A stretch of DNA of 52,725 nucleotides from Chryseobacterium taeanense. GTDB lineage: Bacteria > Bacteroidota > Bacteroidia > Flavobacteriales > Weeksellaceae. The position numbers and the translations under genes are program-made. Shown here one piece after another: positions 36,561 to 45,141 of this stretch. The notes under the pieces were generated by a model. The model ran no database searches, was not told where the DNA came from, and worked only from the letters and a program-made list of their open reading frames with translations. Position 1 is the stretch's first letter. The number at the start of each line of letters is the position of its first letter. The stretch covers positions 1 through 52,725 of the forward strand of contig NZ_FNDW01000015.1 of the NCBI RefSeq assembly GCF_900099685.1. The letters run 5' to 3'.

Positions 36561-38036
36561 TTGAAAAAACTAATTTTCGTACTGTTTTCGTCGGTTTGCT
36601 TCGGACAGACGGATCAGTATAAACAGATACTTTTAACTAAGAAAATTGGCCGGGAGATACGTTCTTATTCAAAAGGCTACGGAGTATTTACCGAGGCCAG
36701 AACCGGAAATACCGGAATTGTAGATTCTTTAGGCAATATTACCTTTGCTTATCCTTTAAAAAGCGAAATTTCACGGCTATGGAAAGATCGTTTCATCCTC
36801 AAAGTAAAAGCGGGAAATTCAAACGGAAAAACCGCTCTCATCGATGAAAAAGGCAAAGAGCTGATTTCTTTGGATAACTTCAGATTCAGAACCTGGGAAA
36901 ATAAAGACCGCATGATCTACACAAAACAAGGTAAGGAATGCGTGTATGATTTCAACGGAAACCAGATTATTCCTTTTTCCGACAAGATAGAATTTGCCAG
37001 TGAAAGCAGATTTTTTGTTAAGAAAAACGGAGTCTGGTTAATCTATGATTTCGACGGGAAGCAGGTTTCAGACAGGGAATTTACCACAGATCTCCGCTTT
37101 TATAAGGGAAGAACCTATATCACAACCGGAGATAAATCAGGAGAAATTATTGATAATAACGGTAAGACCTTAACGATAATTTCCAATCATAACGTAGACA
37201 ATATCAATGCTTTCCCTTTTCTTGTGACGCTTGATACAATTAAAAATAAATACGGAATCATTAATGACAAGGAAAATGTAATCGCTGATGAAATCTATGA
37301 ACAGGCTTTTGTCGGAAGAGAATATATTTATCTTACGAAAGATGATAAAGTAAGTATTTTTTCAAAGAAAGAAGAAAAAGTTTATGATCTTGATTATCAT
37401 TATGTAAATCCGCTCTTTAATGGTTTATTTAAAACATCACAGGATCAGAATAATCCCAAAGCGGCAGTGGTTCGTCTCAATGGAGAAGTTGTTTTTCCCA
37501 AAGAATATGACAGGATAGAAGGTCTTACGATTGCCGGAGATAAGTATCTGTATCTCCGTAAAAATGATGAGGAGAAAATTCTGGATAAAGATCTTAAAAA
37601 TGTTATCAGTGAAGATTATGAGATCGAGAAAATATTCCCGGATACTTTAATTCTTAGCAAGGACAATTTATATTATACATTTTTTCCAAAAGGCAGACAG
37701 TATGTTGAATTGAAGGGTTTTAAAGAAATGAAGTCTTTAGAAATGTATCCTATGCTCGTCGGCAGAAACATCGATAATTTCTACGGGATATTAGATGGGG
37801 AGGGAAAAGAAGTAGTTCCCTTTATTTACGATGATATTATCACTTTTCCCGGTGTCAATGAATTTATTATTAAAAAAGACAATAAATTCGGAGTTTCCAA
37901 TCATAAAAATGAACCCTTGGCAGAAGTTGTTTTCGATAAATTTATTCAGGACAAAAAAGGACTTAAACTCATAAAGGGAAAAGAGATCCAATACATTTAT
38001 TTCACTGAGCAGAAAGACCGGAACTTTATCGATTAA
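36561..38036 (+). CDS. Secreted WG-like repeat protein
   Basis: 491 residues with a signal peptide (about 1-15, MKKLIFVLFSSVCFGQ). The body is a run of degenerate repeats of the type '..G.(A/Y)GI(I/L)D..G(K/N)..(I/F)..YD.I..' (for example GKTALIDEKGKELI, NKYGIINDKENVIADEIYE, NFYGILDGEGKEVVPFIYDDI), as in WG/KWG beta-propeller-like proteins. Envelope location likely; function unknown. TTG start, immediately after the rsmI stop. Confidence 0.8.
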   Translation: MKKLIFVLFSSVCFGQTDQYKQILLTKKIGREIRSYSKGYGVFTEARTGNTGIVDSLGNITFAYPLKSEISRLWKDRFILKVKAGNSNGKTALIDEKGKELISLDNFRFRTWENKDRMIYTKQGKECVYDFNGNQIIPFSDKIEFASESRFFVKKNGVWLIYDFDGKQVSDREFTTDLRFYKGRTYITTGDKSGEIIDNNGKTLTIISNHNVDNINAFPFLVTLDTIKNKYGIINDKENVIADEIYEQAFVGREYIYLTKDDKVSIFSKKEEKVYDLDYHYVNPLFNGLFKTSQDQNNPKAAVVRLNGEVVFPKEYDRIEGLTIAGDKYLYLRKNDEEKILDKDLKNVISEDYEIEKIFPDTLILSKDNLYYTFFPKGRQYVELKGFKEMKSLEMYPMLVGRNIDNFYGILDGEGKEVVPFIYDDIITFPGVNEFIIKKDNKFGVSNHKNEPLAEVVFDKFIQDKKGLKLIKGKEIQYIYFTEQKDRNFID

Positions 38037-38113
38037 ATGCAATCCATGACAAAAAACAGGTATCAAATTCATGCTAAAACTGTGATTTAAATGCAATGAA
38101 TAACATTTTATAA

Positions 38114-38121
38114 TATCTTTG
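38114..38121 (+). promoter_or_regulatory. -7 promoter element of fabG
   Basis: TATCTTTG matches TAnnTTTG exactly and lies 88 bp before the fabG start. No clear -33 TTTG. Confidence 0.5.
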
Positions 38122-38209
38122 CACACCGTTTTATTTCTATAAACTAAATAATGTATATTAGCCAACATTCAAAAGGTTAATAACTTATCAAGAAAATAAT
38201 TGTCATCAT

Positions 38210-38953
38210 ATGAAACTATTAGAAGGAAAAGTAGCGCTAATAACAGGAGCTACAAGAGGAATCGGAAAAGGAATCGCTGAAATGTATGCCCAGCAGGGAG
38301 CAAAAATTGCGTTTACCTATGCCGGATCTGTAGACAAAGCTAAGGAATTAGAAGCAACTTTAAGTTCTGTAACTCAGATTAAAGGATATCAGTCTGACGC
38401 ATCAGATTTTGATGCTGCCCAAACGTTGGTGGATGAAGTCATCAAAGAATTCGGGAAAATTGATATTCTCATCAACAATGCCGGGATTACCAAAGATAAT
38501 CTTCTCCTGAGAATGTCTAAAGAAGACTGGGATAAAGTAATCAATGTAAACCTGGATTCTGTATTCAACCTTACCAAAGCGGTGATAAAGCCAATGATGA
38601 AAGCTAAGGAAGGATCTATTATCAATATGACTTCCGTAGTAGGAATCAGTGGGAATGCAGGACAGGCCAATTATGCCGCTTCAAAAGCGGGAGTTATTGG
38701 TTTTACAAAGTCTGTAGCCCTTGAATTAGGCTCAAGAAATATCCGTTGTAATGCGATTGCTCCGGGGTTCATTCAGACTGAAATGACCGATGCTTTAGAT
38801 GATAAAGCGAAAGAAAAATGGAACGAAGCCATTCCTATGAAAAAGCTTGGGCAGACAAAAGACATCGCCAACGCTTGCGTATTCTTAGGAAGTGAAATGG
38901 CATCATATATTACAGGCCAGACCCTGAATGTTGATGGTGGTCTGCTTACTTAA
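38210..38953 (+). CDS. fabG: 3-oxoacyl-[acyl-carrier-protein] reductase FabG
   Basis: 247 residues: GATRGIGKGIAEMYAQQGAKIAFTY near 13-37, NNAGITKDNLLLRMSKEDWDKVINVNL near 88-114, catalytic Ser in NMTSVVGISGNAGQANYAASKAG (Ser near 141, Tyr 154, Lys 158), CNAIAPGFIQTEM near 184 and the C-terminal SYITGQTLNVDGGLL. The NNAGITKDNLLLRM segment marks true FabG of fatty-acid synthesis. Single gene with its own terminator. Confidence 0.97.
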   Translation: MKLLEGKVALITGATRGIGKGIAEMYAQQGAKIAFTYAGSVDKAKELEATLSSVTQIKGYQSDASDFDAAQTLVDEVIKEFGKIDILINNAGITKDNLLLRMSKEDWDKVINVNLDSVFNLTKAVIKPMMKAKEGSIINMTSVVGISGNAGQANYAASKAGVIGFTKSVALELGSRNIRCNAIAPGFIQTEMTDALDDKAKEKWNEAIPMKKLGQTKDIANACVFLGSEMASYITGQTLNVDGGLLT

Positions 38954-38980
38954 TAAACGAATAAACCTTGCAATAAAAAT

Positions 38981-39008
38981 CAAAATCCGTCTCATGAGAC
39001 GGATTTTG
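38981..39008 (+). terminator. Terminator of fabG
   Basis: Perfect 28-bp palindrome built on half-site CAAAATCCGTCTCA; T-run follows. Confidence 0.88.
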
Positions 39009-39099
39009 TTGTATAAAAGTACACATATTCTTTTAAACAAACCTTTCCAAAGCGTTATAAATAAATCCAAACAATATTAAAGAAATTAGGGTTTCAGAC

Positions 39100-39330
39100 C
39101 ACTTGCTGAGCAATAAAGTTTATGCTGAGCCTGTCGAAGCACCTAGCGCCCCGAAAAATAAGCGCAATCCTTTCAACAAATCTTTGCGTCGATAGCGTTA
39201 AATAAACAATCAAAAAAGGTTAATAAAATATTACAATACTACTCATTTGCTGAGCGAAGCGCCTTAGCGCTCGAAAATAGGCGTAATCCTTTTAACAAAT
39301 CTTTGCGTCTTTAGCGTTAAAATAAAATGG
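39100..39330. repeat. Two imperfect copies of a dispersed intergenic repeat
   Basis: A segment running from 'gcgccccgaaaaataagcg' through CAACAAATCTTTGCGTCG to TAGCGTTAAA (39145-39201) recurs as 'gcgctcgaaaataggcg' through TAACAAATCTTTGCGTC to TAGCGTTAAAA (39267-39326). Both begin near a TGCTGAGC motif, and the common Bacteroidetes segment GCTGAGCCTGTCGAAGCAC is at 39124. Non-coding. Confidence 0.6.
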
Positions 39331-39392
39331 TGAAAATGTAAAAATAGGAGGAAGATTTCACTTGTAATTGCCCATGAAAACGGCAATACCCC

Positions 39393-39607
39393 AAAAGTAG
39401 TCTTGGTTGGACTACTTTTTCAGCTACAAATGTAAACAAAATATTTTCACCGCCAAATACTAACCTCTTATTTTCTAATTTCTTACATATTGACAACAAA
39501 AACCACAAGACTTCACAAACTTACACTGCGGTTTTCTTGATTTATTTTATATATTTGTGATCTATTGTTCATTACCAAGGAAAAGTAGTCCAACCAAGAC
39601 TACTTTT
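39393..39607. promoter_or_regulatory. Candidate invertible promoter element (inverton)
   Basis: Two identical 27-bp sites lie in opposite orientation at 39393-39419 and 39581-39607, and identity stops exactly at 27 bp on both sides. Each site has the layout of a tyrosine-recombinase core site: 10-bp inverted arms AAAAGTAGTC / GACTACTTTT around a 7-bp asymmetric core TTGGTTG. The 161 bp between them are non-coding and hold a consensus promoter (39427-39457) that at present points left. Inversion would turn it towards the secreted-protein gene at 39620. The total length of 215 bp is like that of the capsule promoter invertons of Bacteroides. No flanking target duplication is seen, so a MITE is unlikely. 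No recombinase gene is in the window. Confidence 0.75.
39427..39457 (-). promoter_or_regulatory. Consensus promoter inside the inverton, pointing left
   Basis: Minus strand reads TTTG (39457-39454), 19 bp, TACATTTG (39434-39427). This is a full match to the Bacteroidetes -33/-7 consensus. Predicted transcription start is at about 39421, at the edge of the left site. A lone TATATTTG at 39550-39557 points right without a -33 partner and would be a weak promoter. Confidence 0.75.
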
Positions 39608-39619
39608 ACAATAGCACGT

Positions 39620-40174
39620 ATGAACACAATGATGAAAAGTTATGAACCCTTTCCGATACTACGTTTTTTCGTAGTTTGGTTGTATATTTTCATCCCTTCA
39701 CAAGCATATTCCGGTTCTTTTGTACCGGCAGATTCCATTATTTTTGTAGCTGAAGACTCGTATGTCTATTCAGAAACCTCTGTTTTTATTGCAGGAACTG
39801 AACAGAATAAAAGTTTTACATCAGCTAAAAAGTCCAAAGATTTTCTTAAGAGATCATCTTTACCATTTTCTACTCCAAAGTCAGTCAATATTGCAGCTAA
39901 TAAAGTCTGCTATACAAGTAGTCCGTGGAACCGTACTGATCCCGGACGCATTTCTCATGCCTCAATGTTGGGGATTACGGGAAGCCCTTCCTTAAAGCTT
40001 CTTGATAAAATAATAAAAGCCTTATTCCCTCAGCTTGCCTGCACAGACAGGGATAGAAAGAAGCTTATAAACAGAGCATTTTATCCATTTCAAATTACAA
40101 ATATCATCATCAATCACTTCGTTCGTCCTCCGCCTGAGCTTCCCGCTGAAGACACAAAAGTTTTTAACACATAA
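39620..40174 (+). CDS. Secreted hypothetical protein behind the inverton
   Basis: 184 residues from the ATG at 39620, 12 bp after the right inverton site; the frame opens earlier, inside the inverton, but a start there (39557) would run through the recombination site. The signal peptide is formed by FPILRFFVVWLYIFIPSQAYSG at about 11-32. The rest has no recognised domain: Ser/Lys-rich, then TSSPWNRTDPGRISHAS, and a Pro-rich end RPPPELPAED. ATG at 39629 or 39632 is equally possible. Family not recognised. Position suggests it is the first gene switched by the inverton. Confidence 0.6.
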   Translation: MNTMMKSYEPFPILRFFVVWLYIFIPSQAYSGSFVPADSIIFVAEDSYVYSETSVFIAGTEQNKSFTSAKKSKDFLKRSSLPFSTPKSVNIAANKVCYTSSPWNRTDPGRISHASMLGITGSPSLKLLDKIIKALFPQLACTDRDRKKLINRAFYPFQITNIIINHFVRPPPELPAEDTKVFNT

Positions 40175-40780
40175 GTCATATAAGAGATAAGGTTACAACT
40201 TTGAAAACAATAGAACACATAAGTTTTGAAAATCTTCGATTTTCCTGAGTAACGTTTAATCATTCATTATCCATTCACTATTCACTCACTATCCACTTCG
40301 TTTGTCATCCCGTAGGGATCTAGGCAAAGCATTTCAGATAGCAATTGTGAAATTTGTGTATAAAGATTAGTGCCATTAGTGTTTAAAAATAAGTGCAACG
40401 CCTGATGCAGAGGATGTGACTTCGAGAACCTCAGTCACCGGCATTTTACAAGTCTTTGTCGTTAGGAATCTTGGCATAGCTGGTAATAGTAGTAGGGAAA
40501 GACTCGGGCTTAGATCCCTACGGGATGTGACAATCGGAGGGATAAGGAAACTAAATTTTGGGTATTGGATTCGTCGTCAATTCGAGTGTTTTTTCGTAAC
40601 AAGGTGAAGAAAAAATGTATCGAGAATGAAATTGATCCTCAAGCTCATAAACTTCTCGATACGATTTCTACAAAGTCTATTCGAAGTGACGGAGTGAATC
40701 AAAATGCATAACGAATAAGAATCTTAATGCACTTCGTGTTCACAATTAAAAATATAACAACATAAATTAAATACAAAACA
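40175..40780. other. 606-bp non-coding region with dispersed inverted repeats
   Basis: Contains an inverted pair at 40304-40322 and 40511-40530 built on the palindromic core TCCCGTAGGGATCTA (one arm has a 2-nt insertion), about 190 bp apart. A hairpin TATCGAGAA...TTCTCGATA lies at 40619-40664. A run of ATTCA/CTATCCACT-like short repeats is at 40258-40300. These look like the scattered intergenic repeats seen across Chryseobacterium-type genomes. No gene or promoter of quality was found. Confidence 0.5.
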
Positions 40781-42343
40781 ATGAAACATTTTATTACAAT
40801 GGCTGTTCTATTCATCAGCCTCATTATTAAAGCTCAGGTGGGGATTAATAACACCTCACCCAAAGCGACCCTCGATATTACCGCCAAAACAACTGGCAGC
40901 ACTACCGCTGAAGGACTAATTGCCCCAAGGTTGGAAGGTGTGGATATAAAAGGGAAAGATGCAAAATATGATACCGCTCAAAAAGGAGCCATCGTCTATG
41001 CCCTTTCGGCAGTTGCTTCTCCAAGTACTAAAACAGCTAATATAACTGCAGAAGGATATTATTATTTTGATGGCAGCGTCTGGCAGAAGCTCTCAAATTC
41101 TTCTGCACCAACTGTTGTAGTAACCTCATCAGCCCTTAACGGAACCTATAAAGCAGGAACCGCAATGACGGCTTCTAATACTTTTACGGTTACCATAACT
41201 AATAATTCTTTTAGTACGGCTGATATTGCTTTCAATACTTCAGACTTAGTGCTTTCAGGAGGTCTTTCGGTAGCTTCGGTGAGTCCGGCCACAGCCAATA
41301 ACTTAATTGCAGGAGCGAGTGTGACGGTAACTTATATCCTTTCCGGAACGCCGGCTACCTGTGGGACACTTACCGCAACATGGAACAAGCTCACTCTGAA
41401 TTCTGTTAAAACAATTAGTATTGCTCCTAACCCAACCTTTACCTGCAGCGCAGGATCTTGGTCAAGTGTGTTACCTGAATACAGGCTCAATGGATTAATG
41501 AATGGAACAGCTTATTCCGGTACTTATACATTGCCATATACTGGAGCAGCATGTACATATAATTATCCAGGGGAAACGATTACACAAAGCGGGTTAACAC
41601 TTACCCTCACAGCAGGAATCTACAATACTAGTGGAAACCTGACTTATACTTTATCTGGAACTTACACCGGCACAAGTAATGGAGCCGCAACCTTTACTAC
41701 AGCCAGTGGATGTACTATCTATTTAGGGCCATGTGCAAGTTGTAAGGAAATTTTGAATAAAGGATTAACAACAGCAGATGGTGTTTACTATGTGGATATT
41801 GATCAGGCTGGAACGACCTATTCACCAATGAGGGCATACTGCGATATGAATACCAATGGTGGAGGATGGATGCTCATTGGTGCTAATGGAACGAGTCTTT
41901 CGACACCAACCCAGAAAACAGAAATGACAAGCCCTAATAGCAGTGGTTACCTTTCTCGTGCAATTGTGACACAGATTGCTAATATAAGTACAGAGGTTCA
42001 ATTAAGATCGGGAATCTCCTCTACAAGCTATGCTAATAAAACAACTTCCCAGAGTGGAGGTCCGGCTATTTTGGCTCTCCGAAGTTTAGATACTAATTAT
42101 ATGGGTCTTGGAACATGGCATAGATCAGGGGCACCACAGGACTTTAGTAATAATACGTCTATTCCAACTACAGGAACTTGGACGTGGGACGTGGGTATCT
42201 GTACAACTAGTCAAGATGCGAATGGTTGGCCCAAAATGTATCATGACTGTGGTAATGGTAGTGGAGTACATTGGTTATTAACATATCAATATGCTAATAG
42301 AACAGCCGGTGGTGATCCATGGGCATCTACATGGGTAAGATAA
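40781..42343 (+). CDS. Secreted fibrinogen-like-domain surface protein
   Basis: 520 residues. Signal peptide about 1-18 (ending IIKAQ), then the flavobacterial surface-protein start VGINNTSPKATLDI and EGLIAPRLEGVDI, and a YYYFDGSVWQKL segment near 88-99. A Thr/Ser-rich beta region of Ig-like type covers about 105-320. The C-terminal fibrinogen-related domain begins with SCKEILNKGLTTADGVYYVDID near 323 and has the hallmark YCDMNTNGGGWMLIG near 354-368. No type 9 C-terminal sorting domain is obvious. Likely adhesin or lectin-like surface protein. Base composition is less AT-rich than its flanks and it lies in a repeat-rich accessory zone. Its own terminator-like hairpin follows at 42430. Confidence 0.82.
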   Translation: MKHFITMAVLFISLIIKAQVGINNTSPKATLDITAKTTGSTTAEGLIAPRLEGVDIKGKDAKYDTAQKGAIVYALSAVASPSTKTANITAEGYYYFDGSVWQKLSNSSAPTVVVTSSALNGTYKAGTAMTASNTFTVTITNNSFSTADIAFNTSDLVLSGGLSVASVSPATANNLIAGASVTVTYILSGTPATCGTLTATWNKLTLNSVKTISIAPNPTFTCSAGSWSSVLPEYRLNGLMNGTAYSGTYTLPYTGAACTYNYPGETITQSGLTLTLTAGIYNTSGNLTYTLSGTYTGTSNGAATFTTASGCTIYLGPCASCKEILNKGLTTADGVYYVDIDQAGTTYSPMRAYCDMNTNGGGWMLIGANGTSLSTPTQKTEMTSPNSSGYLSRAIVTQIANISTEVQLRSGISSTSYANKTTSQSGGPAILALRSLDTNYMGLGTWHRSGAPQDFSNNTSIPTTGTWTWDVGICTTSQDANGWPKMYHDCGNGSGVHWLLTYQYANRTAGGDPWASTWVR

Positions 42344-42429
42344 GTATTACACAAATTTGCTAACAATTAATCTTCCACCTGCTGATGCGAGCGTCTCGCC
42401 AGCAATACGGCACATCTAAATTAATTACT

Positions 42430-42463
42430 AATCCTCATAGGTTTCTAAAACCTATGAGGATTT
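42430..42463 (+). terminator. Terminator after the fibrinogen-like gene
   Basis: 15-bp perfect stem (AATCCTCATAGGTTT / AAACCTATGAGGATT) with a 3-nt loop and T-rich tail. Confidence 0.9.
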
Positions 42464-42499
42464 AATAACAAGTTTAACAACCATTTAAATATAACAATA

Positions 42500-43234
42500 A
42501 TGGCAAATATCTTACACAAAATCAAAGCGTATCTCTATGATAACACTTTAACCAAAGACAATCCCAATGATTTCATTGCCCGTACGGCGAGCGAGCGTTC
42601 CCTTTCTGTACAGCAGATATGTGAAGCCGCCGCCAGCCGTGGCGGTGCAGATGTTTCCGCTTCGGCAATGGAGCATGCGACCGAACTCTTCCTTAAAGAA
42701 ATGGCCTACCAGCTTTGTGACGGATTTTCAGTCAATACCGGCTACTTTACGGCAAGCACCACCATCCGCGGGGTTTTCGACAGCCCGTCGGAGACTTTTA
42801 ATAAAGACAAGCACAGCATTATCTTCCAGTTTAACAAGGGAGAAAAGCTACGGGCTGAGATTTCAAACATTGAAGTAGACATTCTTGGCGTGGCAGAAGC
42901 TTCTGCGGTGATCTTGCAGGTAACCGATATGAAGAGCGGTTCCGTTAATGATCTTCTCACGCCGGGCAGAAACCTGAAGATTGTGGGCAGCAAAATCAAA
43001 ATCATGGGCGATAATCCTACACGGGGAGTTTATTTCATCAATACCGCTACCCAGGAAAGAACAATGGTAGAGGCATTAGATATTGTAACCAATAATCCCT
43101 CCGAGCTTATGGTGGTGATTCCTGCATTACCATCAGGCACCTACAATCTGGAAGTGGTGACGCAGTTTACGCAGGGCGCTCTTCTGAAAGAACCGCGAAC
43201 GGCTACCCTTGATAAAGTACTTACTGTAATGTAA
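42500..43234 (+). CDS. HU-like DNA-binding domain plus DUF4469 protein
   Basis: 244 residues. The N-terminal part (about 1-115) resembles Bacteroidetes HU-type domains (LTKDNPNDFIARTASERSLSVQQICEAAASRGG, then MAYQLCDGFSVNTGYFTASTTIRGVF). The C-terminal DUF4469 part (about 125-244) is an Ig/TIG-like fold with SVNDLLTPGRNLKIVGSKIKIMGDN, GVYFIN and LPSGTYNLEVVTQFT. Such proteins are common in Bacteroidetes and their function is unknown. GC content is clearly higher than the surrounding genes. No signal peptide. A 23-bp repeat array follows the stop. Confidence 0.85.
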   Translation: MANILHKIKAYLYDNTLTKDNPNDFIARTASERSLSVQQICEAAASRGGADVSASAMEHATELFLKEMAYQLCDGFSVNTGYFTASTTIRGVFDSPSETFNKDKHSIIFQFNKGEKLRAEISNIEVDILGVAEASAVILQVTDMKSGSVNDLLTPGRNLKIVGSKIKIMGDNPTRGVYFINTATQERTMVEALDIVTNNPSELMVVIPALPSGTYNLEVVTQFTQGALLKEPRTATLDKVLTVM

Positions 43235-43257
43235 GAACAGGTGTATTTGTCAACACC

Positions 43258-43350
43258 GTGTTGACCGCCCGATCAAGGGTGCGTTGACCGGTCGGTCAAG
43301 GGTGTCTTGACCGACCGAGTGTGGGTGTGTTGACCGTACGGTATGAATAT
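43258..43350. repeat. Four tandem 23-bp palindromic repeats
   Basis: The core TTGACCG starts at 43261, 43284, 43307 and 43330, exactly 23 bp apart. Consensus unit is TTGACCGnnCGnTCAAGGGTG with worn 3' parts in copies 3 and 4. Copy 2 is a perfect 16-bp palindrome TTGACCGGTCGGTCAA. GC-rich in an AT-rich setting, non-coding, directly after the DUF4469 gene. The look is of iterons or a multi-site operator. Confidence 0.8.
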
Positions 43351-43384
43351 TCATAGTTTAGGGTTTACGATTTACCTAAACAAG

Positions 43385-43410
43385 AGACTGCCTGAAAAGG
43401 CAGTCTTTTT
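43385..43410. terminator. Terminator between the DUF4469 gene and guaC
   Basis: 8-bp stem AGACTGCC / GGCAGTCT with a 6-nt loop and T-run. Confidence 0.88.
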
Positions 43411-43475
43411 ATGTTGTTACGTAAATGCAATGCTATCGAATCATTGGTTTTGTTTTATATGATTCCGGCACTGAA

Positions 43476-44516
43476 CTAATCTTTAAATATCTGATTTTCC
43501 TGCTCCTGAACCCGGATAAAAGTCGTTCTTTTAGAAAGTTCCTTCAGGGTCGAAGCACCTACATACGTGCATGTAGAGCGTACGCCGCCCAAAATATCTT
43601 TTACGGTTTCCGAAACCGGACCTTTATAGGCAACTTTTACGGTCTTTCCTTCTGATGCCCTGTATTCCGCGACACCTCCGGAATGCTTTTCCATCGCAGT
43701 TTTTGAACTCATCCCATAAAATAGACGGTATTTCTTGCCGCCTTCCTCTACAATCTCGCCACCACTTTCATCGTGTCCGGCAAACATTCCTCCCAACATG
43801 ACAAAGTCTGCACCGCCACCGAAAGCCTTTGCCACATCGCCCGGAACTTTACACCCGCCATCTGCAATGATATGGCCTTTCAGTCCATGCGCAGCATCGG
43901 CACATTCAATAATAGCGGAAAGCTGTGGATAGCCGACACCGGTTTTTACACGCGTTGTACAGACAGAACCTGGCCCGATTCCTACTTTAATGATATCGGC
44001 ACCCACGAGAAGAAGTTCTTCTACCATTTCTCCTGTCACCACATTTCCGGCAATAATGATCTTATCCGGGAAATTGATTCTTGCTTTCTTCACAAATTCT
44101 ACAAAATGTTCTGAGTATCCATTGGCTACGTCAATACATAGAAATTCAATTTTCGGGTGCTTTTCAAGGATGGTTCTGATCTTTTCTTCATCCGATTTTC
44201 CGGTGCCGGTGCTTAAGGCAATATACTGATAGATGCTTTCGGGCTGCGAATCCAGGAACTGTGACCATTCCTCAGGGGTATAATGCTTATGAATGGCGGT
44301 AATAATCTTTTCTTTGGCAAGCTCCACGGCCATCTCAAAGGTTCCGACGGTATCCATATTGGCGGCAATAACCGGTACACCGCTCCATTTTTTCCGGGTG
44401 TGTCTGAACGTAAATTCCCTTTCCAGATCAACTTCCGAACGGGATTTCAAGGTAGATCGTTTAGGACGAAACATGACATCTTTAAAACCCAGCTTTATAT
44501 CATTTTCTATTCTCAT
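43476..44516 (-). CDS. guaC: GMP reductase
   Basis: 346 residues, as for E. coli-type GuaC. Signatures are [31 protein letters not shown] at the N-terminus, the [15 protein letters not shown] segment near 48-62, and [22 protein letters not shown] near 177-198 with the catalytic Cys. [35 protein letters not shown] lies near 216-250. No CBS domains, which distinguishes it from IMP dehydrogenase. Converts GMP to IMP with NADPH, releasing ammonia. Single gene. Confidence 0.96.
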   Translation of the reverse strand: MRIENDIKLGFKDVMFRPKRSTLKSRSEVDLEREFTFRHTRKKWSGVPVIAANMDTVGTFEMAVELAKEKIITAIHKHYTPEEWSQFLDSQPESIYQYIALSTGTGKSDEEKIRTILEKHPKIEFLCIDVANGYSEHFVEFVKKARINFPDKIIIAGNVVTGEMVEELLLVGADIIKVGIGPGSVCTTRVKTGVGYPQLSAIIECADAAHGLKGHIIADGGCKVPGDVAKAFGGGADFVMLGGMFAGHDESGGEIVEEGGKKYRLFYGMSSKTAMEKHSGGVAEYRASEGKTVKVAYKGPVSETVKDILGGVRSTCTYVGASTLKELSKRTTFIRVQEQENQIFKD

Positions 44517-44610
44517 AATTTGGATATTATTGAATAAAAATAAGGAAAAAGATTGATTGTACCTTTTAAATGACAGTGATTTATCAATAAAGCTGTTTTT
44601 AGTAACTGTT

Positions 44611-45141
44611 TAAATTTTATCTAATATTTTTAGGGACTTCTCTTAATGTCCTTTATCCAAATAAACGAAGTTTATTCTTAATCTCAACATTAAGAAATTC
44701 AGTTTATTAAGTGTTGAAAAAATAAGAAATCAATTAATTGATTTAGATTAAGTTACTTAAGAAATTAAACCTTAATTCCTTAGTGATTAAATTTTATCTA
44801 ATATTTTTAGGGACTTCTCTTAATGTCCTTTATCCAAATAAACGAAGTTTATTCTTAATCTCAACATTAAGAAATTCAGTTTATTAAGTGTTGAAAAAAT
44901 AAGAAATCAATTAATTGATTTAGATTAAGTTACTTAAGAAATTAAACCTTAATTCCTTAGTGATTAAATTTTATCTAATATTTTTAGGGACTTCTCTTAA
45001 TGTCCTTTATCCAAATAAACGAAGTTTATTCTTAATCTCAACATTAAGAAATTCAGTTTATTAAGTGTTGAAAAAATAAGAAATCAATTAATTGATTTAG
45101 ATTAAGTTAATTAAGAAATTAAACCTTAATTCCTTAATGTT
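44611..45141. repeat. Three tandem copies of a 177-bp AT-rich unit
   Basis: Copies start at 44611, 44788 and 44965 (TAAATTTTATCTAATA...), each 177 bp, and are almost identical; the third differs near its end (TTAATTAAG for TTACTTAAG and TTAATG for TTAGTG). Each unit contains short inverted repeats in series: AATAAAC-GAA-GTTTATT, CTTAAT-N6-ATTAAG, the 14-bp palindrome ATCAATTAATTGAT, and TTAAG-TTA-CTTAA. No open frame. Together with flanks this fills the guaC to Lgt-like gap. Confidence 0.9.

Noticed and set aside
39393..39607. MITE with terminal inverted repeats
   Set aside because: No target-site duplication flanks the pair. Each 27-bp end is itself a two-armed recombinase-type site, and a consensus promoter lies inside.
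40416..40607. 63-codon open frame in the repeat-rich gap
   Set aside because: Overlaps the inverted repeats, has no start context and no homology that I recognise.
43258..43350. CRISPR array
   Set aside because: The repeats abut with no unique spacers and no cas genes are near.
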